A stretch of 64,000 nt of DNA from an uncultured Lachnospiraceae bacterium (GTDB taxonomy: Bacteria > Bacillota > Clostridia > Lachnospirales > Lachnospiraceae). Within the stretch, counting starts at the first letter, position 1; each line of letters begins with the position of its first letter. Positions 1 through 9,715 of this stretch are shown one piece after another. A program made the position numbers and the translations under genes. Location: the NCBI GenBank assembly GCA_947630875.1, contig CANRJG010000002.1:1-64000 (forward strand), written 5' to 3'. The notes under the pieces were generated by a model that was not told the origin of the DNA, searched no databases, and worked only from the letters and a program-made list of their open reading frames with translations.

Positions 1-5
1 TTATC

Positions 6-25
6 AAAAGACCTCTCGAAAGTCT
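6..25 (-). terminator. Candidate terminator downstream of guaA
   Basis: Read on the minus strand, AGACTTT pairs with GAGGTCT (two or three G-U pairs) around a very short loop and is followed by TTTTGATAA. It lies about 40 bases after the guaA stop codon. A second short hairpin (AAACCC/GGGTTT, 28-50) sits between it and the gene but has its T run on the plus strand side. Weak stem, so moderate to low confidence. Confidence 0.35.
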
Positions 26-65
26 GCAAACCCGCATAAATACTGGGTTTTTACGACTTCTCAAC

Positions 66-1607
66 TTATTCAAACTCCACCGTCGCGGGCGGTTTCGTCG
101 TGCAGTCATACATGACCCGATTCACATATTTCACTTCATTGACGATCCGGTTGGTCACTTTCTCCAGCAGTTCCCAGGGAAGCCTTGCCGCCTCGGCCGT
201 CATGAAATCCGACGTAATCACCGCCCGGAGCGCAACGGCATAATCATAGGTGCGCTCGTCTCCCATAACGCCCACGCTGCGCATATTGGTCAGCGCCGCA
301 AAATACTGGGAAATCTTGCCGTCCAGGCCGAAGTTTTTCACTTCCTCCCGGTAGATGGCGTCTGCTTCCTGTATGATCTTTACCTTTTCCGCATTGACTT
401 CGCCAATAATCCGAATGCCCAGTCCCGGTCCCGGGAAGGGCTGGCGATATACCAGATATTCCGGCAGGCCCAGTTCCAGGCCGGCTTTTCGTACTTCATC
501 TTTAAACAGCAGCCGCAGAGGCTCAACGATTTCCTGAAAATCCACATGCTCCGGCAAGCCGCCCACATTATGATGGGACTTGATGACCGCGGATTTGCCC
601 AGGCCGCTTTCAATGACGTCGGGATAAATGGTTCCCTGCGCCAGAAATTCCACTTTGCCGATTTTCTTTGCTTCTTCTTCAAAGATGCGAATAAATTCTT
701 CACCGATGATTTTTCTCTTTTTCTCCGGTTCCGTCACGCCTTTCAGCTTCGCATAATAGCGCTCTGCAGCGTTGACACGGACAAAATTCAGCGCATAGCT
801 GCCGCCTTCGCCAAATACCGCCTCGATCTCATCCCCTTCATTTTTCCGCATCAGGCCGGTGTCCACGAAAACGCAGGTCAGCTGCCTGCCAATGGCCTTG
901 GAAAGCAGCGCCGCCGCCACAGACGAATCGACGCCGCCGGAAAGGGCCAGCAGCACTTTGCCGTCTCCTACCTTCTGGCGGAGTGCCTGTACAGTGCTGT
1001 CTACAAAGGAATCCATGGTCCAGTCCTGCTTACAATTGCACACATTGACAAGGAAGTTCTCGATCACCATCTGTCCCTGCACACTGTGGGACACTTCCGG
1101 ATGAAACTGTACCGCATAGAGTTTTTCAGCCGGATTTTCCATGGCCGCCGCCGGGCAGTTATCGGAAGACGCGACGATGCGAAAGCCTTCCGCCGGCTGC
1201 CGGATATAATCGGTATGGCTCATGACACAGATGGAGGTTTCATCCATGCCCTGAAAAATAGCGCTCTTCGTGTCAAAGCGGACGTCGATTTTGCCGTATT
1301 CCCGCTTTTCAGCCCGTTCAATGACGCCGCCCAGCATATAGATCATCAGCTGCGCGCCGTAGCAGATGCCCAGAATCGGAACGCCCAGCGAAAAAATGCG
1401 CTTGTCGATCAACGGCGCATCCTCGGCGTAAACGCTGGCCGGGCCGCCGGTAAAGATCAGCCCTTTTGGCGCGTAGGATTGGATTTTTTCCAGAGGCGTC
1501 GTATAGGGAATGACTTCGCTGTATACATTACATTCCCTGACACGCCTTGCGATCAGCTGGTTGTACTGGCCGCCAAAATCTATGACCAGAACGGTTTCTC
1601 TCTCCAT
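66..1607 (-). CDS. guaA: GMP synthase (glutamine-hydrolysing)
   Basis: Converts XMP, ATP and glutamine to GMP, the last step of de novo guanine nucleotide synthesis, in the cytoplasm. The N-terminal class I glutamine amidotransferase domain (about 1-190) has the triad Cys82 (GICYGAQ), His169 and Glu171 (QFHPEV). The ATP-pyrophosphatase domain has the P-loop SGGVDSS at 223-229, and the C-terminal dimerisation domain ends in the family signature [11 protein letters not shown]. Length 513 residues is normal for the family. The ATG is preceded by GGAG five bases upstream. It is the last gene of a minus-strand run; the 134-base leader between it and the glycosidase gene contains three hairpins but no riboswitch that I recognise. 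Confidence 0.98.
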   Translation of the reverse strand: MERETVLVIDFGGQYNQLIARRVRECNVYSEVIPYTTPLEKIQSYAPKGLIFTGGPASVYAEDAPLIDKRIFSLGVPILGICYGAQLMIYMLGGVIERAEKREYGKIDVRFDTKSAIFQGMDETSICVMSHTDYIRQPAEGFRIVASSDNCPAAAMENPAEKLYAVQFHPEVSHSVQGQMVIENFLVNVCNCKQDWTMDSFVDSTVQALRQKVGDGKVLLALSGGVDSSVAAALLSKAIGRQLTCVFVDTGLMRKNEGDEIEAVFGEGGSYALNFVRVNAAERYYAKLKGVTEPEKKRKIIGEEFIRIFEEEAKKIGKVEFLAQGTIYPDVIESGLGKSAVIKSHHNVGGLPEHVDFQEIVEPLRLLFKDEVRKAGLELGLPEYLVYRQPFPGPGLGIRIIGEVNAEKVKIIQEADAIYREEVKNFGLDGKISQYFAALTNMRSVGVMGDERTYDYAVALRAVITSDFMTAEAARLPWELLEKVTNRIVNEVKYVNRVMYDCTTKPPATVEFE

Positions 1608-1621
1608 TTGTACTCCATTCT

Positions 1622-1716
1622 GCCGGTCTTAGGCTCCGGCGCTCTTTTCCCTTTTGTCTGCCGCATCGGCAAAATATGTTAAGCTGTTGGGTTCAATGCT
1701 CCACGGATGGTTCCGT
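1622..1716 (-). other. Hairpin-rich leader of guaA
   Basis: Three perfect short hairpins lie between the glycosidase stop and the guaA start: GCCGG/CCGGC (1622-1640), TGCCG/CGGCA (1659-1671) and ACGGA/TCCGT (1703-1716). None is followed by a T run on the minus strand, so they are not ordinary terminators. I compared it by eye with the purine riboswitch core (paired P1, conserved loop sequences) and could not fit it. It may be an uncharacterised leader or simple processing structure. Confidence 0.3.
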
Positions 1717-1741
1717 CAGACATTTGACTCCCACCATCCTT

Positions 1742-4700
1742 TCAATCGTATAACAGTGAAACACCGGAGAGAATCCCGGTGGGTTTCAGCAGATAGGAAT
1801 CGCTCCACTGCGTACCGGTGGTCCGGTAGGAATCCGGGCCGTACCATTTAAATTCATCGTCCGCATTGTGGATGGTTCCGAAGCTGTTGTATCTGCTGCC
1901 GTATGCTGTCAGGGTAATGTCATAGGTGCCAGCTTTCATATCTCCCAGGCACAGTTTGTGGGGCGCGTAAGCGATCATGCCGGCCCGTTTCCCGTTGACG
2001 TCCACCGACAGGGCAATCGCCGCAAAATGGGGAACATGCAGATAAACATTTTCGCAGTCCTTTTCAAAAGTATACTGCAGATGATATACCACATTTCCGC
2101 CGTAGAACGGCAGCCCCTGCGCTGTCAGGTCTCCGTAAATCAACGGGTCTTCCCATGCCTTGATATAGGCTTTGGAACCGTATGCATGCACTGCGAAATC
2201 CCCCAGCAGGTAGCACCATTCCAGATTGGATTTCCGGCCAAAGGGCAGCCGCAGCACCAGTTCATGTTCGCCCGCTGCGATATTTCCAAGCATCACCGTT
2301 TGAATCGAACGGTCTACATAGTATCCTTTGACAATGGACGGAATCCGCACGCCGTCCAGATCGATTTCCGTAGTTTCCGGCCGTTCCAGCGCAAGCAGGA
2401 CATTTTTCAGGTCTGTTTTCGTGCGGAAGCACATCTTCATGGCAGCCGTATGCTCCGGCGGCGTATTGGGAATCCGCCAGGGCTGCGTAAAACGGTCCTG
2501 CCTCCTGGGATACCCCAGTTTTTCCCGCAGCAGATTGTCACAGGAAAGAATGTCCATAGTTGCAGACCAGGGTTCATCATCCAGCGCCACCTGCGCGTAA
2601 TCCAGCAGCAGGACATTGGGTTCTTCCAATGTTACCTGCACAGGCTGTGCCAGAGGATGTACTACCTCTCTCGGCGGAATCCGCTGATCGATGCCTTCTG
2701 TGCGCTCGCCCGGTTCCAGCTTAAACAGAAAGCTGTCTTCCGGGAACACAAAGATTTTGATTACAGTCCGCCCGTTTTTGTATTCCGCCGGATAGGGGGC
2801 GATCTCCCCTGTCAGGGCGTTGTAAAGCGTCACCTTCCATGACCCGGGAACATAGATGAAAAATTTATGCTTTTTATCCAGCAGGTTTCTGGTCCGGTTC
2901 ACATGGCAGACAAACAGCCATCTGTCTTTTCCGTCTTCCCGCATTTGCGTAATCATGTTGTCGGGATAGGCGCCTTTGCCGCTGATGATTTCCACGTTGC
3001 GATGGTCTTTCAAGGCCTCCAGCAGGAACGCACGTTCAAAGGAAATACAGCAGCAACGTTTTGCCAGGTGCGCCGCCCGATCATTTGGTTTCGCATCCAC
3101 ATAGCGGGGAATCTGACCGGCAAATATAATTTTGCCGCCCTGCGCCGCAAATTTTTCGAGACGATCCAGCGTCGTGGAACGAATCGTATATAAGCCGGGC
3201 ACCACAATGGCGTCATAGCACATCCGCCCCACTGTAAATCCGTTTTCCATGGCCTCTGTTTCCGGACAGAGCAAAGGCAGCAGGCTTTCACTGATCAGGT
3301 CAAAATCAATGGCGCCGTACAGCAGCCACTGGGTCATCATTTCAAATTCGTGGTCCATCTGGTCCCGCACCAGCTGCGTCTGGGAGTTGGGGCCAAACTG
3401 CAGCCAGTAGGATTCAATGGGATGGATCACACCGACGCGTACCGAGGCTTTTCCTCTGGAAAGCGCCGTATTGACCCTGGCAAAATAGTCTTCCACGTAA
3501 GGGTATTCCCGATACCAGGGGGACTGATAACCGATGGAAGCCGGCCAGTCACGTTTGGATTCGCCTTCCATAGACATGAAGGTCAGGTGATGGCAGCGCA
3601 CCGTCACCCCCAGCGCCGCCAGCCAGTCGCCCTGCAGCTTATGTCCTTTAAAATCAAAATCCCAGTGCATGGCGCCGTACAGTTCACAGATGACGGCTTC
3701 TTTTCCATACTGCCTGGCCACGCTCACCGCCTGCTTGACGGTGGTAAATTCCTTCTGATCCGCTAGAATATCGATGCCCGGCCACTGCATGCTCCGGTAC
3801 ATGCGCATGGCTTCAGAAAGGGCCAGCGTCTGGGAAAACAGCGACCGTTCTGACAGAAAATGCCCGGTCATATTGATGCCGTGCTGTCCGCACCATGCGC
3901 CGATGGTATCGGAATAAGCGGAGGCAAAACATTCTGCCAGCATTTCATGATAATAGTAACGGTAGATACTGGGATCTTCTCCCGGCAGTTCCCACATGAG
4001 TTCAGGGAGAATGTCCAGCAGTTCTACGCCGTATTTTTCTTTATAAAGATCGTTCATCGCGTCCGTATAGGACAGGGTCGCATCCTTTCTGGAAAAAGGA
4101 TCCGCAAAGGCAAATTTCCCCGCCATCTGCGGCTCATCGGTAAAGATGGAGGGAATGGTTTTGCCAAACTCGCCGCCCAGACGCTTCTGATAGCGTTCGT
4201 GGGTCACTTCCAGAAATTTTCTGACCGCCTGGGGGTTGAATACATCAATATAGGTCTGATCGTTAAACCAGGGGTCCTCTTTTGCCAGCTTCAGATAGGC
4301 GCACCATTTCCGCCCTTCCTCCACCGGGGTATCCGCAGCGATGCGTTTGTAGGAAAGCAGGTTTCCTTCGGCGTCCTGCACGATCTGATACGCCGCAAGA
4401 AAATACCCCTTCGGCTTCTCTCCTGCTTCGATCTTCCGGTCAAAAACTTCTTTTCCGGATTCGAACCCGTGCTGATCTTTCATGGTCAGCAGAATAAAAC
4501 GCTGGCGGAACCGCAGGTCTTCCGTAACCAGTCCGCCGGCCGCGCCGGAAGGGTACCGGTCCTCATCATACAGATAGACATACATGCCCTCTTCTTTGGC
4601 TCGTTCCACCGCATAGGAAACCAGATCCATATATTCCTCGCCCATATAAGCCGTCTCCAGCCCGGTTCTCGGATGAATATGAAAACCGCCAACTCCCATT

Positions 4701-4846
4701 TGCTTATAATAAGCGATCTGTTCATCAATCAGCTGCTTTGTCACCTTGCAGTTCCATGACCAGAAGGGCGTGCCCCTGTATTCTGAGGAAGGATTTGCAA
4801 ACAAGGCGTCCTGCAGCGATTCACTTTGATTCTGTTGATAAAACAT
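1742..4846 (-). CDS. GH106-like glycoside hydrolase (putative alpha-L-rhamnosidase)
   Basis: A 1034-residue intracellular glycosidase without a signal peptide. The N-terminal catalytic region has the landmarks of the GH106-related family: FWSWN at 28-32, the GFHIHPRTGL segment near 54-63, YDEDRYPSG at 93-101 and FTDEPQ at 235-240, whose Glu is a candidate catalytic acid. The C-terminal third looks like beta-sandwich accessory domains. Characterised relatives release alpha-L-rhamnose from pectin; many members are uncharacterised, so the exact substrate is inference. It is the last glycosidase of a run that starts with sortase B and two GH42 genes, 14 bases downstream of the TraX gene. The start ATG has an AGGGAG-like ribosome binding site about ten bases upstream. 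Confidence 0.75.
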   Translation of the reverse strand: MFYQQNQSESLQDALFANPSSEYRGTPFWSWNCKVTKQLIDEQIAYYKQMGVGGFHIHPRTGLETAYMGEEYMDLVSYAVERAKEEGMYVYLYDEDRYPSGAAGGLVTEDLRFRQRFILLTMKDQHGFESGKEVFDRKIEAGEKPKGYFLAAYQIVQDAEGNLLSYKRIAADTPVEEGRKWCAYLKLAKEDPWFNDQTYIDVFNPQAVRKFLEVTHERYQKRLGGEFGKTIPSIFTDEPQMAGKFAFADPFSRKDATLSYTDAMNDLYKEKYGVELLDILPELMWELPGEDPSIYRYYYHEMLAECFASAYSDTIGAWCGQHGINMTGHFLSERSLFSQTLALSEAMRMYRSMQWPGIDILADQKEFTTVKQAVSVARQYGKEAVICELYGAMHWDFDFKGHKLQGDWLAALGVTVRCHHLTFMSMEGESKRDWPASIGYQSPWYREYPYVEDYFARVNTALSRGKASVRVGVIHPIESYWLQFGPNSQTQLVRDQMDHEFEMMTQWLLYGAIDFDLISESLLPLLCPETEAMENGFTVGRMCYDAIVVPGLYTIRSTTLDRLEKFAAQGGKIIFAGQIPRYVDAKPNDRAAHLAKRCCCISFERAFLLEALKDHRNVEIISGKGAYPDNMITQMREDGKDRWLFVCHVNRTRNLLDKKHKFFIYVPGSWKVTLYNALTGEIAPYPAEYKNGRTVIKIFVFPEDSFLFKLEPGERTEGIDQRIPPREVVHPLAQPVQVTLEEPNVLLLDYAQVALDDEPWSATMDILSCDNLLREKLGYPRRQDRFTQPWRIPNTPPEHTAAMKMCFRTKTDLKNVLLALERPETTEIDLDGVRIPSIVKGYYVDRSIQTVMLGNIAAGEHELVLRLPFGRKSNLEWCYLLGDFAVHAYGSKAYIKAWEDPLIYGDLTAQGLPFYGGNVVYHLQYTFEKDCENVYLHVPHFAAIALSVDVNGKRAGMIAYAPHKLCLGDMKAGTYDITLTAYGSRYNSFGTIHNADDEFKWYGPDSYRTTGTQWSDSYLLKPTGILSGVSLLYD

Positions 4847-4860
4847 ATCTTACTCCCTTC

Positions 4861-5679
4861 TTAAAACAGCAGATTCCCGACAAAAAACAGAATGACCAGA
4901 TGCACCGGATAGAAGAAATAAAACAGGTACTTTAAACCCAGCCCTTTCTTTCCATTATACAGATAGAAAAAGGGCGTGGCCAGAATCATCATCCACTGAT
5001 AGTTGTCCAGCAGCGCCTGGATATTCCTGCCGCCGGTAAAGAACAGGATAAAGGCATACACCAGGCACATGTAAACATAGATGATGGGCATCATCTTCCG
5101 TTTGTCCCGATAATAATACATCATAAAGCCGAATACGATGATCAGATATCCGCCTTCACAGAACAGAATATTCGGAATCAGGCCATTGATAAAATGCACG
5201 GAATTTTCCCGGATGACGGCGGTCAGCGTTCCTGACCCGACTTCCGCGGCATAAGCCGCTGCAACCGCCTCCACAATGAAGCAGAGAATCACCGATACCA
5301 CTTGGGAAATCACCGCGTAAATCAGCAGGCGGTTCGCGTCTTTTTCTTTGTTCTTTTTCTTTTCGTAAATGGTAATGATCAGCCCGGTCAAAAACCAGGT
5401 AGATAAAATGTTATTGGTCAGCGGCTGTGCGGCATTCCGCACCAGGATTGCCGAGCACATGTCGATGATTCCCATGGCCAGGCTGCCGATGTAAAGCCGT
5501 TTCAGATATTTGACTTTATCGGAAGTGTGCGCAAAGCCTTCCGCCAGACAGAACATAAACAGCGGCGCGCTGATTCTTCCCAGATAATGGTACCATACCG
5601 GCATTCCCGGAATAAACTGGGCGATATGGTCAATAAGCATCAGAACAAGTGCAATCAATTTTAAAGCTGTACCCGACAT
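4861..5679 (-). CDS. TraX family membrane protein
   Basis: A 272-residue integral membrane protein with about eight hydrophobic segments. The opening GTALKLIALVLMLIDHIAQF followed by WYHYLGRISAPLFMFCLAEGFAHT is the signature of the TraX family. E. coli TraX acetylates F pilin, but chromosomal Bacillota members have no known substrate; acyl transfer to a surface glycan or protein is only a guess. It overlaps the 3' end of the upstream GH42 gene by 19 bases with its own AGGAG site (spacing seven), so the two are probably translated from one mRNA. Being embedded among glycosidases is odd and suggests a link to glycan use or modification. Confidence 0.85.
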   Translation of the reverse strand: MSGTALKLIALVLMLIDHIAQFIPGMPVWYHYLGRISAPLFMFCLAEGFAHTSDKVKYLKRLYIGSLAMGIIDMCSAILVRNAAQPLTNNILSTWFLTGLIITIYEKKKNKEKDANRLLIYAVISQVVSVILCFIVEAVAAAYAAEVGSGTLTAVIRENSVHFINGLIPNILFCEGGYLIIVFGFMMYYYRDKRKMMPIIYVYMCLVYAFILFFTGGRNIQALLDNYQWMMILATPFFYLYNGKKGLGLKYLFYFFYPVHLVILFFVGNLLF

Positions 5680-7694
5680 ACCATCACTCCTAACGCTGGA
5701 ATTGTAATTTCCCCGCTTACCTCTTTGTCATCCAGTAAAGAATAAGCGGCTTCCATCTGTATTTGAACCGGCGCACTGTTGTAATTCAGATAAAAATCAT
5801 ACGCCGTATGTTCCTTGTATCTCCTGTGATACTCCACACCGGCCGGCAGGGCTTTCCGCGCAATCCCCGCTGCATCCCAGGCACGGCGAAGCACGGCTGC
5901 ATTGGCTGCTTCCTCACACCTGGCCGCAATATAGTACGCGGTTCCCCTGCCGGTTTGCTTCATCGTAACGGCAGGTTCTTCCGCATAAAAATCATCCGTG
6001 TACGAAGCCAGCACCTGGGCGCCGTTTAAACGGATCACTTCGCAGTAATCCGCGGCTTTCCAGACGGTACCGTCCGTAAAGCGCACGCCATTGGCCTGTT
6101 TCGGATAGAGGGTGTCGATTTCTTCCACATAAATGCCGAACAGGTCTTTCAGCCCATCTCCCGGAAAACCGCCCAGATAACACAGGGTATTTTCATCCAC
6201 ATAGCCGGTGATATAGGTGGCGATCAGCTGTCCGCCCCGCTCTACAAACTGTTTCAGACGCTCCGCCGTATGGGGCTGCAAAAGGTAGAGCATCGGCGCA
6301 ACGACCACCTGATAATCGTCCAACGGTTCCACCGAGGAAATCACATCTGCTTCCACGCCGTTTTTCAGACAAATATTCAGAAACGATCCCACGGTTTTTA
6401 CATAATTTTTCGTCTTCTTCGAAAATGCAGCCGCATCATCCAGCGCCCAGCGGCTGTCCCAGTCATACAGAATCGCTGTGGAAGACTTGCAGACAGACCC
6501 GGCGGCTTCTTTGATTTTTTCTAATGCTGCACCCAGTTCTGTCACTGCTTTAAAGGTTCTGGTATCATCCCTGCCCAGATGGTCCACCACCGCGCCGTGG
6601 TACTGTTCAAAAGAACCCCGGGATTTTCGCCACTGGAAATACATGACGGAATCTGAACCGCAGGCAATGGACTGCATGGCAGTAATGAAATGCACCCCGG
6701 GACGTTTCGCGTGGTTATAATCATGCCAGTTCACCAGATCCGGCACGCTTTCCATGACCAGAAAGGGTTTGTCCTTCTTGAAGCTGCGCATCGTGATATG
6801 ATCCAGCGCATTATCAAAAGAGGTTTTGGCCAGGGACTCATAATTATTATTATAGCAGGGATAGCTGTCCCAGCTGACAAAATCCAGCGGCTTGGCCATC
6901 CGGTTGTAGTCCAGCAGCGGATAGCTGTGCATGAAATTCGTGGTGATGGGTACATCCGGTGTCAGCGCCCGCAGTACCTCGATTTCCTGATTCATAAAAT
7001 CAATGGTATTTTCAGAAGTGAACCGGCGCCATTCCAGATTCAGCCCCATAATGCTTTTTTCCCCATGGGACGCCGGAATTTCAATCTGATCGAAACGATT
7101 GTAACGGTGGCTCCAGAAGGTGGTCCACCAGGCTTTGTTCAAGGCTTCGATATCGCCGTCAAACTTCTGTTCCAGATAGGCCTGAAATTTCTTTTCGCAA
7201 AGGGGGCAGGCGCATTCGCCGCCCAGCTCGTTGGAAATATGCCAGGCCAGAAGCCCCGGATGGCTGCCGAATTCCTTTGCCAGACGCTCGTCCATCTCCC
7301 GCACCAGCGCCCGGTATTTCGGAGAAGTGATGCAGTGATTGTGTCTTTGTCCGTGCAGGTTCTTCACCCGTTTCACCGTGGTACGCATGACTTCCGGATA
7401 ACGTTCGTCCATCCAGGCAGGACGGGCCCCGGAAGGCGTGGCCAGTATAAAGTAAATCCCGTTTTCATACAGACGGTCTGCAATCTCTTTCAGCCATTCG
7501 AAATGGTATTCTCCTTCCACCGGCTCATAAACCGACCAGGAAAATACCCCTAAGGTCGCTACATTCACATGGGCTTTTTTCATCATCCGGATATCTTCTT
7601 CCAGAATATCCGGCCGGTCCAGCCATTGCTCCGGATTGTAATCCCCGCCGTGCAAAAATCCGCCGGTCCGGGCAAATAAAGCATCGTACTTCAT
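5661..7694 (-). CDS. GH42 beta-galactosidase-like enzyme
   Basis: A 677-residue GH42 enzyme expected to remove terminal beta-galactose (some relatives prefer alpha-L-arabinopyranose) in the cytoplasm; there is no signal peptide. The (beta/alpha)8 barrel begins HGGDYNPEQW, the acid/base is Glu156 in WHISNELGGEC, and the nucleophile is Glu315 in LVMESVPD. Cysteines in CACPLC close to the acid/base match the zinc cluster of the family. I chose the ATG at 7694 because AAAGGTG sits six bases before it; a GTG three codons upstream (7703) overlaps the stop of the preceding gene as GTGA and is also possible. It is followed by TraX with a 19-base overlap. Confidence 0.92.
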   Translation of the reverse strand: MKYDALFARTGGFLHGGDYNPEQWLDRPDILEEDIRMMKKAHVNVATLGVFSWSVYEPVEGEYHFEWLKEIADRLYENGIYFILATPSGARPAWMDERYPEVMRTTVKRVKNLHGQRHNHCITSPKYRALVREMDERLAKEFGSHPGLLAWHISNELGGECACPLCEKKFQAYLEQKFDGDIEALNKAWWTTFWSHRYNRFDQIEIPASHGEKSIMGLNLEWRRFTSENTIDFMNQEIEVLRALTPDVPITTNFMHSYPLLDYNRMAKPLDFVSWDSYPCYNNNYESLAKTSFDNALDHITMRSFKKDKPFLVMESVPDLVNWHDYNHAKRPGVHFITAMQSIACGSDSVMYFQWRKSRGSFEQYHGAVVDHLGRDDTRTFKAVTELGAALEKIKEAAGSVCKSSTAILYDWDSRWALDDAAAFSKKTKNYVKTVGSFLNICLKNGVEADVISSVEPLDDYQVVVAPMLYLLQPHTAERLKQFVERGGQLIATYITGYVDENTLCYLGGFPGDGLKDLFGIYVEEIDTLYPKQANGVRFTDGTVWKAADYCEVIRLNGAQVLASYTDDFYAEEPAVTMKQTGRGTAYYIAARCEEAANAAVLRRAWDAAGIARKALPAGVEYHRRYKEHTAYDFYLNYNSAPVQIQMEAAYSLLDDKEVSGEITIPALGVMVCRVQL

Positions 7695-7699
7695 CTTCG

Positions 7700-9715
7700 T
7701 CACCTTTCGTCCGTTTTCTTTAATACAATCGCGTCGTAGGGTTTCAGTGTGACATGTCCGGTCATAATTTCTTCAGTTACCGCATTTTCATAGCGGTCTT
7801 CCAGCAGATCGATCCATGCTTCCTCTTTATTCCAGTTCAGCACAAACAGGATGGACGCCGTCTGATTCTGCCGGCATGTGATTTCCACGCCTTCTGCGGC
7901 CGCATAATAAGGCCCGATACCGGTTTCTTCGAAAATTTCCGTAAGCAGATGTTCCAGACAGGCAAATTCCGGATCGGTGCCGATATAGTAAGCTGTGCCT
8001 TCGCCGTAACGATTTCTGGAAATCACCGGCATACCGGCGTAGAAATCTTTTCCGTAGGAGGCCAGCGTCTCCGCCGTGGTATTGTGATACAGTTCGCACA
8101 GGAAGCTGCAGGTAAAACGGATATCTCCGTCAAAACAAATGTCGTTGGTCTCTTTTTCATAGAGCGCGTCCATTTCCTCCGACCAGAGGCCGAAGACATC
8201 CCGCAACAGGCCCGGATAAGCGCCGTATACAGCCTTGCACTGTTCGTCGCAGACGCCGGTAAACACCGTGCCCACCAGGGTCTTTCCCGACGCTGTAAAG
8301 CTTTTCAGGCGTTCTGCCACCGTTTCATCCACAATATACAAATACGGGGCAATCAGCAGGGAATACTGGCTGAAATCCGCGTCTTTCGCAACAAAGTCCA
8401 CCGGAATATTATGCTTATGGAATACCTTGTAAAACTTATAGACTTTTTTCAGGTAATCCATTTTTTTGTATGGCAGGCAGTTCAGCGAAGCCTTTTCCAG
8501 CGCCCACCAGCTGTCCCAGTCAAAGATGATGGCCGATTTTGCCGCGGTACGTCCGTCCAGAAACAGGCCGCCGATTTTTTGCAGTTCCTGTCCCAGCTGC
8601 GCCACTTCCCGAAAGGTCCGGGTATCTGTCCGGTCCGCATGGGAAATCACGGCGCCGTGGTACATTTCCTGCCCGGAAACCGACTGCCTGAGCTGGAAAA
8701 ACAGACAGGCGTCCGCGCCGCGGGACAGGGCCTGATAGCTTAACATCCGGACTTCTCCGGGGCGTTTCAGCTTGCTGGTAGGCTGCCAGTTCTGCTGGTT
8801 GGGCGACTGTTCCTGCATCATAAAGGAAGCGCCCTGCTTTAACGAACGCATCAGATCGTGCTTCATGGCCACCAGTCCTGGTTCCGAAGAGGGCTTCGGA
8901 TAATTGTCCCAGGAAACTATATCCATGTGCTTCACCATTTTAAACTGATCCAGATTTTCAATGTGTCCGGAAATATTGGTCTGAATGGTCATATCCGGAC
9001 AATACCGGCGAATGGCCCGGGCTTCATTTTCAAAGCACTCGATGGTACAGTCGGTCATAAAACGCATATATTCCAGCGCCAGCGTGGGATTAAATCGGAA
9101 TTCATCATTGGTTTCGGAAGGAACGGTGATTTCCGCAAAATCCGTATAAGTTTTATTCCAGAACGTATTATTCCATTTTTCATTCAGGTTTTCGATGATC
9201 TGATATTTGCGCTGCAGCCAGCCGTGGAATTTCCTCCGACAGGTATCGCAGTAGCAATAGGTCCCGTATTCATTGGAAACGTGCCACATGGCAAGGTTCG
9301 GATATTTGCAGTAACGCTTCGCCATGGCCTCCGCAATCGCTGCGGCACGCTCCCTGTATTTGGCTGAATTGACGCAGTAAAACACCCGCATGCCATGGGT
9401 TCGTTTCCGGCCCTGCTGATCCACCGGCAGCACTTCCGGATATTTATGGGACAACCAGGCCGGCTGCGCCGCAGTGGGCGTAGCCATACAGACTTTGAGA
9501 CCGGCTTCCAGAAACAGATCCATGGCCTGATCCAGCCAGCCGAAATCATATACCCCTTCTTCCGGTTCCAGTTTCGTCCAGGAAAACACCGGCAGGGTCA
9601 CCATGTTGATGCCGGCTTCACGGAAAGAAACAATGTCTTTTTTGATTGTTTCCAGATCAAACTGATCCGGGGAATAATCTCCGCCATAATAGATAGTCGA
9701 AGCGCCTTTAATCAT
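7700..9715 (-). CDS. GH42 beta-galactosidase-like enzyme (second copy)
   Basis: A 671-residue GH42 enzyme, paralogous to its downstream neighbour but clearly diverged, so probably with a different linkage or sugar preference. It starts YYGGDYSPDQF, has the acid/base Glu149 in WHVSNEYGTYC, the cluster CYCDTC at 154-159, and the candidate nucleophile Glu302 in FMMQEQSPNQQNW. No signal peptide. The ATG has a textbook AGGAGG six bases upstream. It overlaps the upstream propeller glycosidase gene by eight bases and the downstream GH42 gene almost abuts it, so the whole block is one operon. Confidence 0.92.
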   Translation of the reverse strand: MIKGASTIYYGGDYSPDQFDLETIKKDIVSFREAGINMVTLPVFSWTKLEPEEGVYDFGWLDQAMDLFLEAGLKVCMATPTAAQPAWLSHKYPEVLPVDQQGRKRTHGMRVFYCVNSAKYRERAAAIAEAMAKRYCKYPNLAMWHVSNEYGTYCYCDTCRRKFHGWLQRKYQIIENLNEKWNNTFWNKTYTDFAEITVPSETNDEFRFNPTLALEYMRFMTDCTIECFENEARAIRRYCPDMTIQTNISGHIENLDQFKMVKHMDIVSWDNYPKPSSEPGLVAMKHDLMRSLKQGASFMMQEQSPNQQNWQPTSKLKRPGEVRMLSYQALSRGADACLFFQLRQSVSGQEMYHGAVISHADRTDTRTFREVAQLGQELQKIGGLFLDGRTAAKSAIIFDWDSWWALEKASLNCLPYKKMDYLKKVYKFYKVFHKHNIPVDFVAKDADFSQYSLLIAPYLYIVDETVAERLKSFTASGKTLVGTVFTGVCDEQCKAVYGAYPGLLRDVFGLWSEEMDALYEKETNDICFDGDIRFTCSFLCELYHNTTAETLASYGKDFYAGMPVISRNRYGEGTAYYIGTDPEFACLEHLLTEIFEETGIGPYYAAAEGVEITCRQNQTASILFVLNWNKEEAWIDLLEDRYENAVTEEIMTGHVTLKPYDAIVLKKTDER

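Noticed and set aside
546..1682. Plus-strand open frame of 378 codons opposite guaA
   Set aside because: It is a mirror frame of a certain gene, has no ribosome binding site and resembles no protein family.
1608..1741. Purine riboswitch upstream of guaA
   Set aside because: The conserved loop and junction sequences of the family are not found.
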